From contig VGBH01000010.1 in assembly GCA_016870575.1 (NCBI GenBank), forward strand, positions 1 through 48,658: DNA of 48,658 nt, read 5' to 3'. The notes under the pieces are model-generated. The model was not told the origin of the DNA. It saw only the letters and a program-made list of their open reading frames with translations, and searched no databases. Below, one piece after another: positions 10,801-18,303 of the stretch. Both the position numbers and the translations under genes were made by a program. Source of the DNA: Actinomycetota bacterium (lineage in GTDB: Bacteria; Actinomycetota; Actinomycetes; S36-B12; UBA5976). Each line of letters opens with the position of its first letter. Positions within the stretch are counted from its first letter, which is position 1.

Positions 10801-11032
10801 AGTTATTAGGCTTGTTCAAGATACTCGTAAGTCGTTGGGATTTGAAGTCACCAATAGAATAGAAATGAGTTATTCAGCACCAGAAGAATTAGCCAACGCG
10901 ATCGAGACTTACAAAACCTTGATTTCGAACGAAGTGCTGGCAGTTGAGATAACCTTGATGAAATCTACTGTCCAATCCCCAAGTGCGGTAGATGACGAAT
11001 TAAAACTCCAAATTTGGTTAAGTTTGGCTTAA
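7892..11032 (+). CDS. ileS: Isoleucyl-tRNA synthetase (long, eukaryote-like type)
   Basis: Charges tRNA-Ile. The class I signatures are present: the HIGH-equivalent GPPTANGMPGAHHVE, the editing-domain opening, and KMSKS in GRKMSKSLGNVLDP. The 1046-aa length and the AGWDCHGLPVE block match the long IleRS branch common in Actinobacteria, which is typically less sensitive to mupirocin (family knowledge, not tested here). I start it at GTG 7892, 4 bases after TTTGGAG. The track's 39 extra residues upstream (MIVAKCYRKN...) do not look like IleRS. The 3' end overlaps yggT by 4 bp, convergent. Confidence 0.95.
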   Translation: MSNYREIPSRVDLPKLEEQVLATWRESKTFEMTMQQSAGKPNWVFYEGPPTANGMPGAHHVEARTFKDIFPRYRTMKGFNVERRAGWDCHGLPVEIEVEKELKFNGKKDIEAFGIAEFNAKCRQSVLKHVDAFTQMTERMGYWVDVDNAYWTMDASYIESVWWSLKQIHSKGLLVEDYRVSPYCPRCGTGLSDHELAQGYRDVIDASAYVRMPLTSGPLVAKYPNLTLIVWTTTPWTLVSNTACAVGNDLKYSIVQVEEETFIAATELVSTVLGESAKVIEEISGSEIVGHSYLRPFDWISFAEFDSPYLHTVLHADFVTTADGSGIVHEAPAFGAEDLELCRPLGLPVVNPVNPDGKFSSEVPIVGGVFFKDADKLILDELKSRNLLWQQTDYPHPYPHCWRCSTRLIYYAQPSWYIRTTAIKEQLLEQNEKTNWFPNNIKWGRYGDWLNNNIDWALSRNRYWGTPLPIWRCENGHQTVIESRAELSRLTGSDLSKLDPHRPFIDEISFPCPICAELAQRVPEVIDVWYDSGAMPFAQWGAPHQNDLEFKSNYPADYICEAIDQTRGWFYSQMAIGTLLFNQSSFKNVVCLGHIQDESGRKMSKSLGNVLDPMDLMNSHGADALRWFMLASGSPWQARRLGHSTLQEIVRKNLLTYWATASFQALYGRIANFDYQTAPDVNQRPLIDRWLVSQTHKLARDVDTALDQFDTQRGGKIIAEFIDDLSNWYVRRNRRRFWDGDLAALATLHESLRILTLVMAPFTPFINERIWQDLFVTTTDMETSSVHLASWPEFNSEFIDENLSNQMNTVRKVVELGRTARAESKTKTRQPLAQAMVSSSAWNLLTDELREQIAAELNVKKLTEISGEKQLVTWTVKANFKQLGSKFGAKTQSIATAISAVPPLDIVQQLRISNSFTLQVNGEEISLDSSDLVLTETPSTGWAVASSDGISVALDLDLTRDLIDEGLIREVIRLVQDTRKSLGFEVTNRIEMSYSAPEELANAIETYKTLISNEVLAVEITLMKSTVQSPSAVDDELKLQIWLSLA

Positions 11033-11310
11033 AGCAATACGCGCACCAAGTTCATCAAAAACTGCACACCAAAAAATAAAACTATAAATGCAAGATCAAG
11101 TTGGATAGTTCCCATTCGAATGGGTCTTATAAATCTGCGAATAAAGTTAAGTGGTGGATCAGTTATTGAATAAACAATCTCTGCTATCACTAAGACTGGT
11201 CCTTGAGGCCGCCAATTTCTGGATAGCACTTGCACCCAGTCGAGGATGAAACGAATAATCAAAGTATAAAAAAACAGTCTGAGTAAACTAAGGAGAATGG
11301 ATTCAATCAT
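11029..11310 (-). CDS. YggT family small membrane protein
   Basis: A 93-aa protein with two hydrophobic helices and the family core DWVQVLSRNWRPQGPVL, ITDPPLNFIRRFIRP and LDLAFIVLFF. YggT proteins sit next to sepF in most Gram-positive genomes and probably act at the division site or in envelope assembly, but no activity is proven. Its ATG overlaps the sepF stop by one base. In many actinobacteria divIVA (wag31) follows here. In this window the next gene is ileS on the other strand. Confidence 0.88.
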   Translation of the reverse strand: MIESILLSLLRLFFYTLIIRFILDWVQVLSRNWRPQGPVLVIAEIVYSITDPPLNFIRRFIRPIRMGTIQLDLAFIVLFFGVQFLMNLVRVLL

Positions 11311-11747
11311 TAGGATTGATTAAAGAAGCCGTCTTCTTCCAGCTGTGCTCGAGCAGTTGCTCCAACATCTACGTTAGCTGGGGTCAGCAGAAAAACTTTA
11401 GTAGTTATGCGCTCAATGCGGCCGTTGAGACCAAAAGTCAATCCTGCAGCAAAATCAACTATTCTTCGTGAATCGCCTTCGCTCAAATCGGTAAGGTTTA
11501 CAATCACTGGAATGTTTTGTCTGAAATCTTCGCCAATTCGACGAGCGTCATTGTATGAGCGTGGATGAAGAGTGGTTATTCTGCTAACACCTTCACTGAT
11601 ATCAGGAGTTACCTGCAACTGATTAACTCTCACTGGAAGTGATTCGATTCTTCGCGATTTAGGCTCTGGCGGAGTGCTTTCAAAATTTTCCTCACCATCT
11701 TCCGCCAAGCCAAGATATACAGCCATTCTTCGAACAGCGCTGGCCAT
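11310..11747 (-). CDS. sepF: Cell division protein SepF
   Basis: SepF tethers FtsZ filaments to the membrane through an N-terminal amphipathic helix, here MASAVRRMAVYLGL. A short acidic linker follows, and then the SepF core (ITTLHPRSYNDARRIGEDF, IPVIVNLTDL, DFAAGLTFGLNGRIERI). I use the ATG at 11747, preceded by AAGGAGGAATT, rather than the track's start 13 codons upstream. The protein is 145 aa. Actinobacteria lack FtsA, so SepF is the expected membrane anchor for the FtsZ encoded three genes upstream. Confidence 0.95.
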   Translation of the reverse strand: MASAVRRMAVYLGLAEDGEENFESTPPEPKSRRIESLPVRVNQLQVTPDISEGVSRITTLHPRSYNDARRIGEDFRQNIPVIVNLTDLSEGDSRRIVDFAAGLTFGLNGRIERITTKVFLLTPANVDVGATARAQLEEDGFFNQS

Positions 11748-11797
11748 AATTCCTCCTTGGGGCACGCGGCGATACGTGATACGCAAAAATACCCGAT

Positions 11798-12496
11798 TCA
11801 GGCACGATTACCCAGTAACGCAGACCCTATTCTCAGGTGTGTCGCGCCATTCTTAATCGCGATTTGCCAATCAGCACTCATACCAATTGACCGCCAATTG
11901 GCTTGCGGATACCGGTGAGCCAGTTCCTCAGAAATTTCAACAAATCGGACAAAAGCATCTTCGGCGTTATCACCAAATGGAGCAACCGTCATTAATCCCT
12001 TTAGGTCTAAACCAGATTGGACAGCATATTCAGCTAGGTGTAACAAATCACTTGGTTCTGCCCCACCACGTTTAGTGTCCAATGTTTTTGCTAGATCCAC
12101 TTGAAGCAAAATTGCCAGATTCTTGTTAACGGCAGCAACTTTCACAATCTCATCAATTAATGATTTCCGGTCAATACTATGAATCACTTCACTGTAGCTA
12201 GCCACACTTTTGGCCTTGTTTCGTTGCAATTGTCCAATAAAATGCAAATTAATGTTTAATTTGTTTATGGTCGGGAGTTTATTTTTTATCTCTTGATCTT
12301 TCGATTCACCGATTTCGGAAATGCCAAGTTCTGCCAGGATTTCAATATCTGACGCGGGAAATCCTTTTGTAACAGCAATGATCTTTACACCAAGCTTCTC
12401 CTTATTGTGCAGCGCTAAAACACTTTCGAATTCACTTTGAAATTGCTGTAAGTTTTGTTCGATTTGTCGATATCGATCTGCATTTATGTTAACCAT
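11798..12496 (-). CDS. yggS: YggS/PLPBP-family pyridoxal-phosphate-binding protein
   Basis: A 232-aa single-domain PLP-binding barrel related to the N-terminal domain of alanine racemase. The PLP lysine lies in IIAVTKGFP. HFIGQLQRNKAKSV and GLMTVAPFG are the other family blocks, followed by RIGSALLG at the C-terminus. The family controls intracellular vitamin B6 and amino acid balance and has no known catalytic activity. It overlaps pgeF by 13 bases and precedes sepF in the ftsZ operon, a standard Gram-positive order. Confidence 0.93.
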   Translation of the reverse strand: MVNINADRYRQIEQNLQQFQSEFESVLALHNKEKLGVKIIAVTKGFPASDIEILAELGISEIGESKDQEIKNKLPTINKLNINLHFIGQLQRNKAKSVASYSEVIHSIDRKSLIDEIVKVAAVNKNLAILLQVDLAKTLDTKRGGAEPSDLLHLAEYAVQSGLDLKGLMTVAPFGDNAEDAFVRFVEISEELAHRYPQANWRSIGMSADWQIAIKNGATHLRIGSALLGNRA

Positions 12497-13200
12497 GCAA
12501 TTACTGCCTGTCGTCCTGTCCTACCCTCTCGCCGGTATGAATAAAGTGCTTCCGTTTCAAAAGTACAAGGTAAACTGTTAGTGACTGTTACCCCTGACTT
12601 TATAAAAAAATCCGTTAAACCAACTCGTAAATCCACGCCACTATGGCCCTTCTTGTTTAACTCTGCAGCCGGCAAATTTTCAGTTACAGCCAATTGCACT
12701 TCTTTCGAAACTGGATAACAATGTCCACAAATTGCCGGTCCAAGAATTAAATTCAAGTCAGTTGAATTAATTCCATAAATAGATGCAGTAGTGAGAATTT
12801 TTTGTGCAATACCTGCGGCAGCTCCTCGCCATCCAATATGAGCCAGCAATAAAAACGGTTTCTTAGCGCTGGTAGCGACAAGTGAAACACAATCAGCACT
12901 AGGTGCAACTAGGGCAACTAGTTTTTTAGTGGTAACTAGCAAATCAGCTTTTTTTAACATCACTTCATCGCCAGTGACATCTTGGACTACTGTGCCGTGT
13001 TCTGGTTCCATAAAATGAAGTTGAAGTCCAGTGCTTTGCGCTAGTAATTCTTTGTTTGCCTTAACTTTTGCAGGGTCGTCACCAACCCAATTTGCTAAAT
13101 TTAGTTCATCAAAAGGTACGGCACTTACCCCGCCAAGTCGTGATGAAAAACGATACTCAGCAATGTTTAGCAAAGAGCCTGACGCTAGCCAATTAATCAC
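12484..13200 (-). CDS. pgeF: Multicopper-polyphenol-oxidase-like protein, YfiH/PgeF family
   Basis: A 238-aa member of the YfiH family (purine nucleoside phosphorylase/laccase-like fold). The zinc or copper ligand motifs are present: APSADCVSL, LAHIGWRGAAAG and GPAICGHCYPVS. Family members act on adenosine or inosine, and the E. coli member corrects misincorporated serine in peptidoglycan precursors, which would fit this cell-wall neighbourhood. The GTG start overlaps the ftsZ stop by one base (TAGTG). Which activity applies here cannot be seen from sequence. Confidence 0.9.
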   Translation of the reverse strand: MINWLASGSLLNIAEYRFSSRLGGVSAVPFDELNLANWVGDDPAKVKANKELLAQSTGLQLHFMEPEHGTVVQDVTGDEVMLKKADLLVTTKKLVALVAPSADCVSLVATSAKKPFLLLAHIGWRGAAAGIAQKILTTASIYGINSTDLNLILGPAICGHCYPVSKEVQLAVTENLPAAELNKKGHSGVDLRVGLTDFFIKSGVTVTNSLPCTFETEALYSYRREGRTGRQAVIAWLT

Positions 13201-14390
13201 TATTTCATGAAGTCGGGGACGTCAAGCTCATCATCTATTGAGTCAATTGAATCAAAAACTACGCGAGGGCGTGAATTGGTATTTTCACCAACTGCTTTTG
13301 GTAGTTTGATTTCGCCTGTTTCATCCAAATCCCGCTCAGTTTCTTCAAACTCTGGCACACCAGTGCTGTCATTTAAGTCAGGCGAAACTAAACTCGGCGT
13401 TACAGCTGTTGGCGCTGGGCGCTTTACTGGACGGGCTGCTGGCAAGCCATTTTCAAATCCTGCTGCAATAACTGTAACTCGAACTTCATCTCCTAGTGAA
13501 TCATCAATTACCGCGCCAAAAATAATTGTGGCATCTGGATGACCTGCTTCAGCAACTAATCTGGCGGCATCATTAATCTCAAACAAGCCTAAATCACTTC
13601 CACCTGCAATGCTCATTAATATCCCTCGCGCACCATCAATTCCAGCTTCTAATAATGGTGATCGAACTGCCATTTCAGCTGCAGCAAGTGCTCGGTTTTC
13701 GCCTCTAGCTGCACCTATGCCCATTAATGCTGCTCCCGCATCTTTCATAACGCTACGAACGTCAGCAAAATCCAAATTGATAAGACCTGGAGTTGTAATC
13801 AAATCGGTTATTCCAGAGACACCATGCAGTAGAACTTGATCAGCATGTTTAAATGCATCAACAACGCTTATTGATTTATTGCTCAACTGTAAGAGTCTGT
13901 CATTTGGAATGACAATTAAAGTATCAACTTCTGCTCGCAGCTCTTCTATGCCTTCTTCTGCAGCTTGCGCTCTACGACGTCCTTCAAAAGCAAACGGACG
14001 AGTTACAATACCAACAGTTAGTGCTCCAAGTTCGCGAGATATTCGCGCAACAACGGGCGCACCACCAGTTCCAGTTCCGCCACCCTCTCCTGCAGTAACG
14101 AAAACCATATCGGCACCAGCTAGCACATCACGCAGTTCTTCTTCGTGATCTTCAGCTGCTTTGCGGCCAATGGCAGGATCAGCACCTGCACCTAATCCTC
14201 GAGTAAGGTCTCGACCAATATCTAACTTGACATCGGCATCACTCAACACAAGCGCTTGCGCATCCGTATTAACCGCAACAAATTCAACACCTTTCAATCC
14301 AACATCAATCATTCGGTTAACTGCGTTTACTCCACCACCACCTACTCCTACAACCTTGATTAGTGCCAAATAATTTTGTGGTGCTGACAT
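13200..14390 (-). CDS. ftsZ: Cell division protein FtsZ
   Basis: The tubulin-like GTPase that forms the division ring. It shows [14 protein letters not shown] near the N-terminus, the GTP signature [12 protein letters not shown] at residues 101-112, the T7 loop [11 protein letters not shown], a Pro/Glu-rich linker and the conserved C-terminal peptide ending DVPDFMK, which binds SepF. The 396-aa length is normal. The ATG has GGAGG 5 bases upstream, and a TAGGGT -10 box lies 17 bp upstream of the start. It is the first gene of ftsZ-pgeF-yggS-sepF-yggT and is detached from ftsQ by two opposite-strand genes. Confidence 0.98.
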   Translation of the reverse strand: MSAPQNYLALIKVVGVGGGGVNAVNRMIDVGLKGVEFVAVNTDAQALVLSDADVKLDIGRDLTRGLGAGADPAIGRKAAEDHEEELRDVLAGADMVFVTAGEGGGTGTGGAPVVARISRELGALTVGIVTRPFAFEGRRRAQAAEEGIEELRAEVDTLIVIPNDRLLQLSNKSISVVDAFKHADQVLLHGVSGITDLITTPGLINLDFADVRSVMKDAGAALMGIGAARGENRALAAAEMAVRSPLLEAGIDGARGILMSIAGGSDLGLFEINDAARLVAEAGHPDATIIFGAVIDDSLGDEVRVTVIAAGFENGLPAARPVKRPAPTAVTPSLVSPDLNDSTGVPEFEETERDLDETGEIKLPKAVGENTNSRPRVVFDSIDSIDDELDVPDFMK

Positions 14391-14407
14391 CTTGCCTCCA
14401 TCAAATA

Positions 14408-14433
14408 ACCCTAATTCTCAGGTTGAGAGTTAG
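14408..14433 (-). promoter_or_regulatory. ftsZ promoter with overlapping 10-bp inverted repeat
   Basis: On the minus strand a TAGGGT -10 box (14408-14413) lies upstream of the ftsZ ribosome binding site. It overlaps an inverted repeat with arms CTAATTCTCA (14411-14420) and TGAGAGTTAG (14424-14433) and a 3-nt loop, all paired apart from one G-T position. The arms fill the -10 to -35 spacer, so this could be an operator for ftsZ. If transcribed from the other side it could fold as a hairpin. The -35 box is not clear. Confidence 0.5.
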
Positions 14434-14500
14434 AGATTGCTGCTCTTCTTCGACTTAGAAGTTATGGGTAAATAATTCATAGTTGGCTCATTTTGTCTGC

Positions 14501-15040
14501 GTGTCGCAAGTTTTTTTCAAACTACCTTGCCACGCTTTTACCGTGATATTTCTAATTGCTCTGTTACTAGTTATTGCAACAGCAGGCTGTTCAACTAACT
14601 CACAGCCGCAATTTCAAACTCCCGCAACTCCGCCAGATGTTGCCCCACCTTTCGATCAGGAGAAAGCGCAACAAGAACTTAATGATGAGAATGCCGCAAA
14701 TACGGATCAACACAGTGATGATGATTTGATGGAATTCGAACCTGGATTAGGGACAGATGAATCAGCATTGCGATCGGCGTTCTTCACTGGATCAGAAGAT
14801 TTTTGTGCAGCATTGTTTGCACAATTGGGCGGAACAGCTACTTTGAACAATCAAAAGGTTTCTATCTCTTGGTGCCGAGAAATCGCCGCTAGATTACCAA
14901 TCCCTCTTAGTGCACCTGATGAATCAGTAGCGCATGCGGCCGGTTGGAATGACACCAGAACTGCAGTTTTCCTAAATCGTGAACGCATTTGTTCAACCAT
15001 TAGATGTGTAGGAAGTGGCAATTTCCCCTACCCCTTCTGA
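14501..15040 (+). CDS. Putative lipoprotein of unknown function
   Basis: I do not recognise the family. From the GTG at 14501 the protein has a lysine-containing n-region, a hydrophobic stretch (FLIALLLVIATAGC) and a lipobox cysteine, so it should be exported and lipidated after LspA cleavage. An acidic, Pro/Gln/Asn-rich linker follows, then a roughly 90-residue domain with four cysteines (DFCAAL, SWCREI, ICSTIRC) that could form two disulfides outside the cell. A TTG at 14483 (track start) is an alternative. It is divergent from ftsZ and upstream of the msiK-like gene. Its placement beside ftsZ hints at an envelope role, but that is only context. Confidence 0.7.
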   Translation: MSQVFFKLPCHAFTVIFLIALLLVIATAGCSTNSQPQFQTPATPPDVAPPFDQEKAQQELNDENAANTDQHSDDDLMEFEPGLGTDESALRSAFFTGSEDFCAALFAQLGGTATLNNQKVSISWCREIAARLPIPLSAPDESVAHAAGWNDTRTAVFLNRERICSTIRCVGSGNFPYPF

Positions 15041-15051
15041 GTCTTCTGGGC

Positions 15052-15057
15052 TAGGTT
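15052..15057 (+). promoter_or_regulatory. Possible promoter -10 box for the msiK-like gene, inside a short palindrome
   Basis: TAGGTT fits the TANNNT -10 pattern and lies 11 bases after the lipoprotein stop. It is part of TAGGTTTACCTA, whose 5-bp arms are inverted around TT (15052-15063), so an operator is possible. Transcription from here would give a leader of about 70 nt before the ATG at 15134. Confidence 0.35.
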
Positions 15058-15065
15058 TACCTAAT

Positions 15066-15129
15066 CACCCCGAACGGCCGGGGACACCTGCCGAACAAAT
15101 TCGCCTGCTTGCAGACCCGAGTTAAGGAG
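15066..15129 (+). ncRNA. Structured leader, candidate msiK RNA motif
   Basis: The leader of the sugar ABC ATPase can form three consecutive hairpins: CCCCG-AACGGC-CGGGG (15068-15083), CGAA-CAAA-TTCG (15092-15103) and CTGC-TT-GCAG (15105-15114). An AAGGAG ribosome binding site follows at 15124. It is more G+C-rich than its surroundings. A conserved 'msiK RNA motif' is known in 5' leaders of exactly this gene type in Actinobacteria. The position and gene match, but I could not compare it to the consensus, so the identity is inferred. Confidence 0.4.
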
Positions 15130-15133
15130 TCAA

Positions 15134-16201
15134 ATGGCACCTGTTGTTTTTGAGGGCGCTTCGCGTATCTATACGCCTGGTGCGCGTCCTGCAGTATCCA
15201 TGTTGAATCTCACTGTCAATGATGGTGAGTTTTTAGTGTAAGTAGGTCCATCGGGATGCGGCAAGTCAACAGCCTTGAGGATGGTTGCTGGATTGGAACC
15301 TTGCGATCAAGGTTCTATCTTGATAGGCGATCGTGATGTGACAGATGTTGCACCAAAAGATCGTGACATTGCGATGGTTTTTCAGAATTATGCACTCTAT
15401 CCCCACATGACAGTTGCTGCGAATATGGGATTTGCTCTTCAAATTGCCGGAGTTGCCAAAGATGAAATTCGTCGACGAGTAGAAGAAGCGGCCAAACTTC
15501 TAGACCTCACTGAATATCTTGATCGAAAACCCAAAGCGTTATCAGGAGGTCAGCGACAACGAGTTGCAATGGGAAGAGCGATTGTCCGAGAACCGCAGGT
15601 GTTCTTAATGGATGAACCACTTTCAAACTTGGATGCAAAGCTTCGAGTGCAAACAAGAACTCAAATTGCTGCCCTGCAAAAGCGCTTGGGAGTAACAATA
15701 ATTTATGTAACGCACGATCAAGTAGAAGCAATGACTATGAGTGATCGAGTTGCCGTATTGAAGTTTGGTGTCTTGCAGCAAGTGGACACGCCAAGAGCGC
15801 TTTATGATCGCCCGGCTAATGCATTTGTTGCGGGATTTATTGGGTCTCCAGCTATGAATTTACTGGAGGGAACAATCAACTCTGGAAATGTTTCGATAGG
15901 TGGATACAACGTTCCAATTGAAGCAGCAGTTGCCAACAAAGCTGCCAGTCAAAAGATCATTGTTGGTGTACGACCTGAACACCTAGTTGTATCCAATGAG
16001 GGAATTTCAATGACAGTAAATCTTGTTGAAGAACTGGGTTCTGACGAATTCCTTTATGGTACTACCAACGATGATGGCGGTAAGGACATTACTGTTCGAG
16101 TTGGATCTGATTCCAATATTCGTCGAGGAGATGTGATTAAGGTAAAGCCATCTGCAATGCATTTCTTTGATGCAACAGAAGATGGTGCAAGATTAAATTA
16201 A
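15134..16201 (+). pseudogene. msiK: Sugar ABC transporter ATPase (MsiK/UgpC/MalK type) interrupted by in-frame TAA
   Basis: Read from the ATG at 15134 (AAGGAG upstream), this is a full-length 355-codon ATPase: an N-terminal strand, Walker A VGPSGCGKST, Q-loop, signature LSGGQRQRVAMGRA, Walker B VFLMDEPLSNLDAK, H-loop YVTHDQVEAMT and a C-terminal TOBE region. Codon 36 (15239-15241) is TAA, just two residues before the Walker A glycine, where relatives have leucine (one change from TTA). The track's 308-aa ORF starts after Walker A and would be inactive. Such ATPases energise several sugar importers whose permeases lie elsewhere, which fits the lack of permease genes here. It may be a recent null allele or a sequence error. 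Confidence 0.85.
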
Positions 16202-16210
16202 CAGTAATTC

Positions 16211-16244
16211 AAAATGGGGTCAGCAATGCTGGCCCCATTTTTTA
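16211..16244. terminator. Bidirectional intrinsic terminator between msiK and ftsQ
   Basis: A 14-bp stem (AAAATGGGGTCAGC / GCTGGCCCCATTTT, one G-T pair) with a 3-nt loop AAT and flanking A and T runs. It works in both orientations and sits between the convergent ends of the msiK-like gene and ftsQ. It is the only clear intrinsic terminator I found in the window. Confidence 0.9.
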
Positions 16245-16925
16245 TTAAAGTCGAATAGTTGGCAAATCCGGTGCGGATACGTCATATATCTTCGCTTTGC
16301 GCTGCAGTAACACTTGGAGCACTTCCGATTTCCTAGAACCGCGCTCACTACTTCCCCAAACTACTGTTATCCCGGAACTTAGGATGAATCGAATATTGGA
16401 CTGAGTGGAAGCGCTGACCTCAATTATCTGTTTCTTAATTGAGTTAGGAAAATCAAAATATGCAGTTGTACTATCCATCAATAATCTATCTGAGTTTGCC
16501 CGAAATTGTGGAATACCAGGTTTTGCAATTCCCACCTTAGGGTCATAAATTTCACCAGTTGAGTCCAGATACAAAATTATGTTATCTCGACTTAACCAAC
16601 CTATAGGTTCGCGTAAATCAACAGAAATAACTATCCGATCAGGCCACCTTCTTACGACACTTGCAGATCTAACTTGCGGTAACTGGGTTATCTTGGCTTC
16701 AACTGCAAGATAGTTGATGTCCGTTATCCGCTCGCCTATCTCAATTCCAGCAACCTGCTCAATTGGTTTACGCAAAGATTGATCAGACACTTGAACTTCA
16801 ATGCTTGATACTGTCGCAGCCGAAGAAGTTTGCACTATCCAAACGATAACTGCGGCTAAGACAGTTACCAGTAACAGCGTAAACATCCAAATTATTGTCT
16901 TACTGAAACGTTTTTCTCTACTCAT
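16245..16925 (-). CDS. ftsQ: Cell division protein FtsQ/DivIB
   Basis: A 226-aa bitopic membrane protein: short basic cytoplasmic tail, one transmembrane helix (WMFTLLLVTVLAAVIVWIV), then a POTRA domain (SIEVQVSDQSLRKPIEQVAGI) and the FtsQ beta domain with RRWPDRIVISVDLREPIGWL. It recruits FtsL and later division proteins at the septum. It overlaps the murC 3' end by 8 bases. It is last in the ftsW-murG-murC-ftsQ run and ends at a strong terminator, cut off from ftsZ. Confidence 0.93.
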   Translation of the reverse strand: MSREKRFSKTIIWMFTLLLVTVLAAVIVWIVQTSSAATVSSIEVQVSDQSLRKPIEQVAGIEIGERITDINYLAVEAKITQLPQVRSASVVRRWPDRIVISVDLREPIGWLSRDNIILYLDSTGEIYDPKVGIAKPGIPQFRANSDRLLMDSTTAYFDFPNSIKKQIIEVSASTQSNIRFILSSGITVVWGSSERGSRKSEVLQVLLQRKAKIYDVSAPDLPTIRL

Positions 16926-18303
16926 TATTCTTTCGCTGCAATCCAGTCACTATCTCTGGTGCAAGCATTGCCATATCTCCTGCGCCTAGGGTTAATACTA
17001 TGTCCCCCGGTGTTGCCCATTCACATACTGAATCTACGACTTTTAAAAATGAAGGTTCAAAAACTACTTGAGAATTTCGAGCTGTAATTGCTGCAGCAAC
17101 TGCTGCTCCACCTGAGCCAGGAATGGCTTGCTCTCCTGGAGCATAAGTTTCTAAAACAATTACTTTATCTGCAAGTTGAAGTGCGTCTGCAAATTCTGTT
17201 AAAAATGCATTAACTCGATAGTATCTAAATGGTTGGAAAACGACGATAACCGATCCTTCCTGGGCAACAGTCTTAGCTGCAGTTAATGTAGCTCTAACCT
17301 CGGTTGGATGATGTGCATAGTCATCAAAAACTTTTACTCCATTGCCAATTCCACGATACTCAAATCGTCTTCGTGTGCCGGTGAATTTCTTTAATCCTTC
17401 AATCAATTTTTCTGGAGGATGTCCTAACAAAATACCAGCAGCTATTGCTGCTGTAGCGTTTAGCAAATTGTGATTTCCAGGAACTTGTAACACAAGTTGT
17501 CCAATTGTTTCTCCATCAAGGAGTAAATCGGCTTGCCAAAAGTTTGTATTAATCTTCTGGTTCGTTATGCGTAATTTTGCATTAGCTCCAAAACCATAGG
17601 AAATGACACTTACATTTGATAGCTCTTTTGCTGATGCAATTTCAATTGCTGCGGCATCATCAGCGCACACCACCAAACCCGTCTTGCAAGCCCGTGCAAA
17701 TTCAAAAAATCCACGTTTAATCTCATTTAACGATTCCCACCTATCCAAATGATCTGCTTCAATATTGGTAATAATTCCTATTTCTGGATTTAAAGACAAA
17801 AATGTTCGATCACTCTCATCAGCTTCGACAATAAAAAGATCTGACTCGCCAAAGTGACCATTACTTCCTGTCTCGTTTAATTCACTACCAATAATGAATG
17901 ATGGATCAAGCCCTAAATGCTGCAATGCAATTGTGGTCATTGAGGTAGTTGTTGTCTTGCCGTGAGTACCAGCTATTGCAATAACCTTTTGGTCTGCAAG
18001 CATCACTGAGAGTGCCTGGGCTCGATTCAACACCATTAAACCTTTTGCACGAGCGGTTACTAACTCAATATTCTCATCTGGAATTGCCGTTGATGAGATG
18101 ACCACTTGAGCGTTAGATACATTTTCAGGAAAGTGACCTACAAAAACTTTAACACCTAATTGTTGTAGGGCAAGTAATCTTTTTGAATCCTTAGCATCGC
18201 TGCCAGTAATTTGATATCCATTGCCAACTAGCACTCGCGCGATGGCAGACATTCCTGCCCCGCCTATTCCTACGATGTGAATTCCTGATTTTGGTAATCT
18301 CAC
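16918..18303 (-). CDS. murC: UDP-N-acetylmuramate--L-alanine ligase
   Basis: Adds L-alanine to UDP-MurNAc, the first amino acid step of the peptidoglycan stem. At 461 aa it has the N-terminal nucleotide-sugar domain (HIVGIGGAGMSAIARVL), the ATP loop AGTHGKTTTT at residues 111-120, IVEADESDRTF, and GTRRRFEYRG with FDDYAHHPTE in the central and C-terminal domains. The GTG start overlaps the murG stop by 4 bases (GTGA). Confidence 0.97.
   Translation of the reverse strand: MRLPKSGIHIVGIGGAGMSAIARVLVGNGYQITGSDAKDSKRLLALQQLGVKVFVGHFPENVSNAQVVISSTAIPDENIELVTARAKGLMVLNRAQALSVMLADQKVIAIAGTHGKTTTTSMTTIALQHLGLDPSFIIGSELNETGSNGHFGESDLFIVEADESDRTFLSLNPEIGIITNIEADHLDRWESLNEIKRGFFEFARACKTGLVVCADDAAAIEIASAKELSNVSVISYGFGANAKLRITNQKINTNFWQADLLLDGETIGQLVLQVPGNHNLLNATAAIAAGILLGHPPEKLIEGLKKFTGTRRRFEYRGIGNGVKVFDDYAHHPTEVRATLTAAKTVAQEGSVIVVFQPFRYYRVNAFLTEFADALQLADKVIVLETYAPGEQAIPGSGGAAVAAAITARNSQVVFEPSFLKVVDSVCEWATPGDIVLTLGAGDMAMLAPEIVTGLQRKNNE

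Noticed and set aside
13207-14373. Four plus-strand ORFs antisense to ftsZ
   Set aside because: They are Ser/Pro/Thr-rich translations of the ftsZ complement, without starts or domains.
15239-15241. Stop codon reassignment as an explanation for broken genes
   Set aside because: The interruptions use TAA, TAG and TGA once each, and all three serve as normal stops in neighbouring genes.
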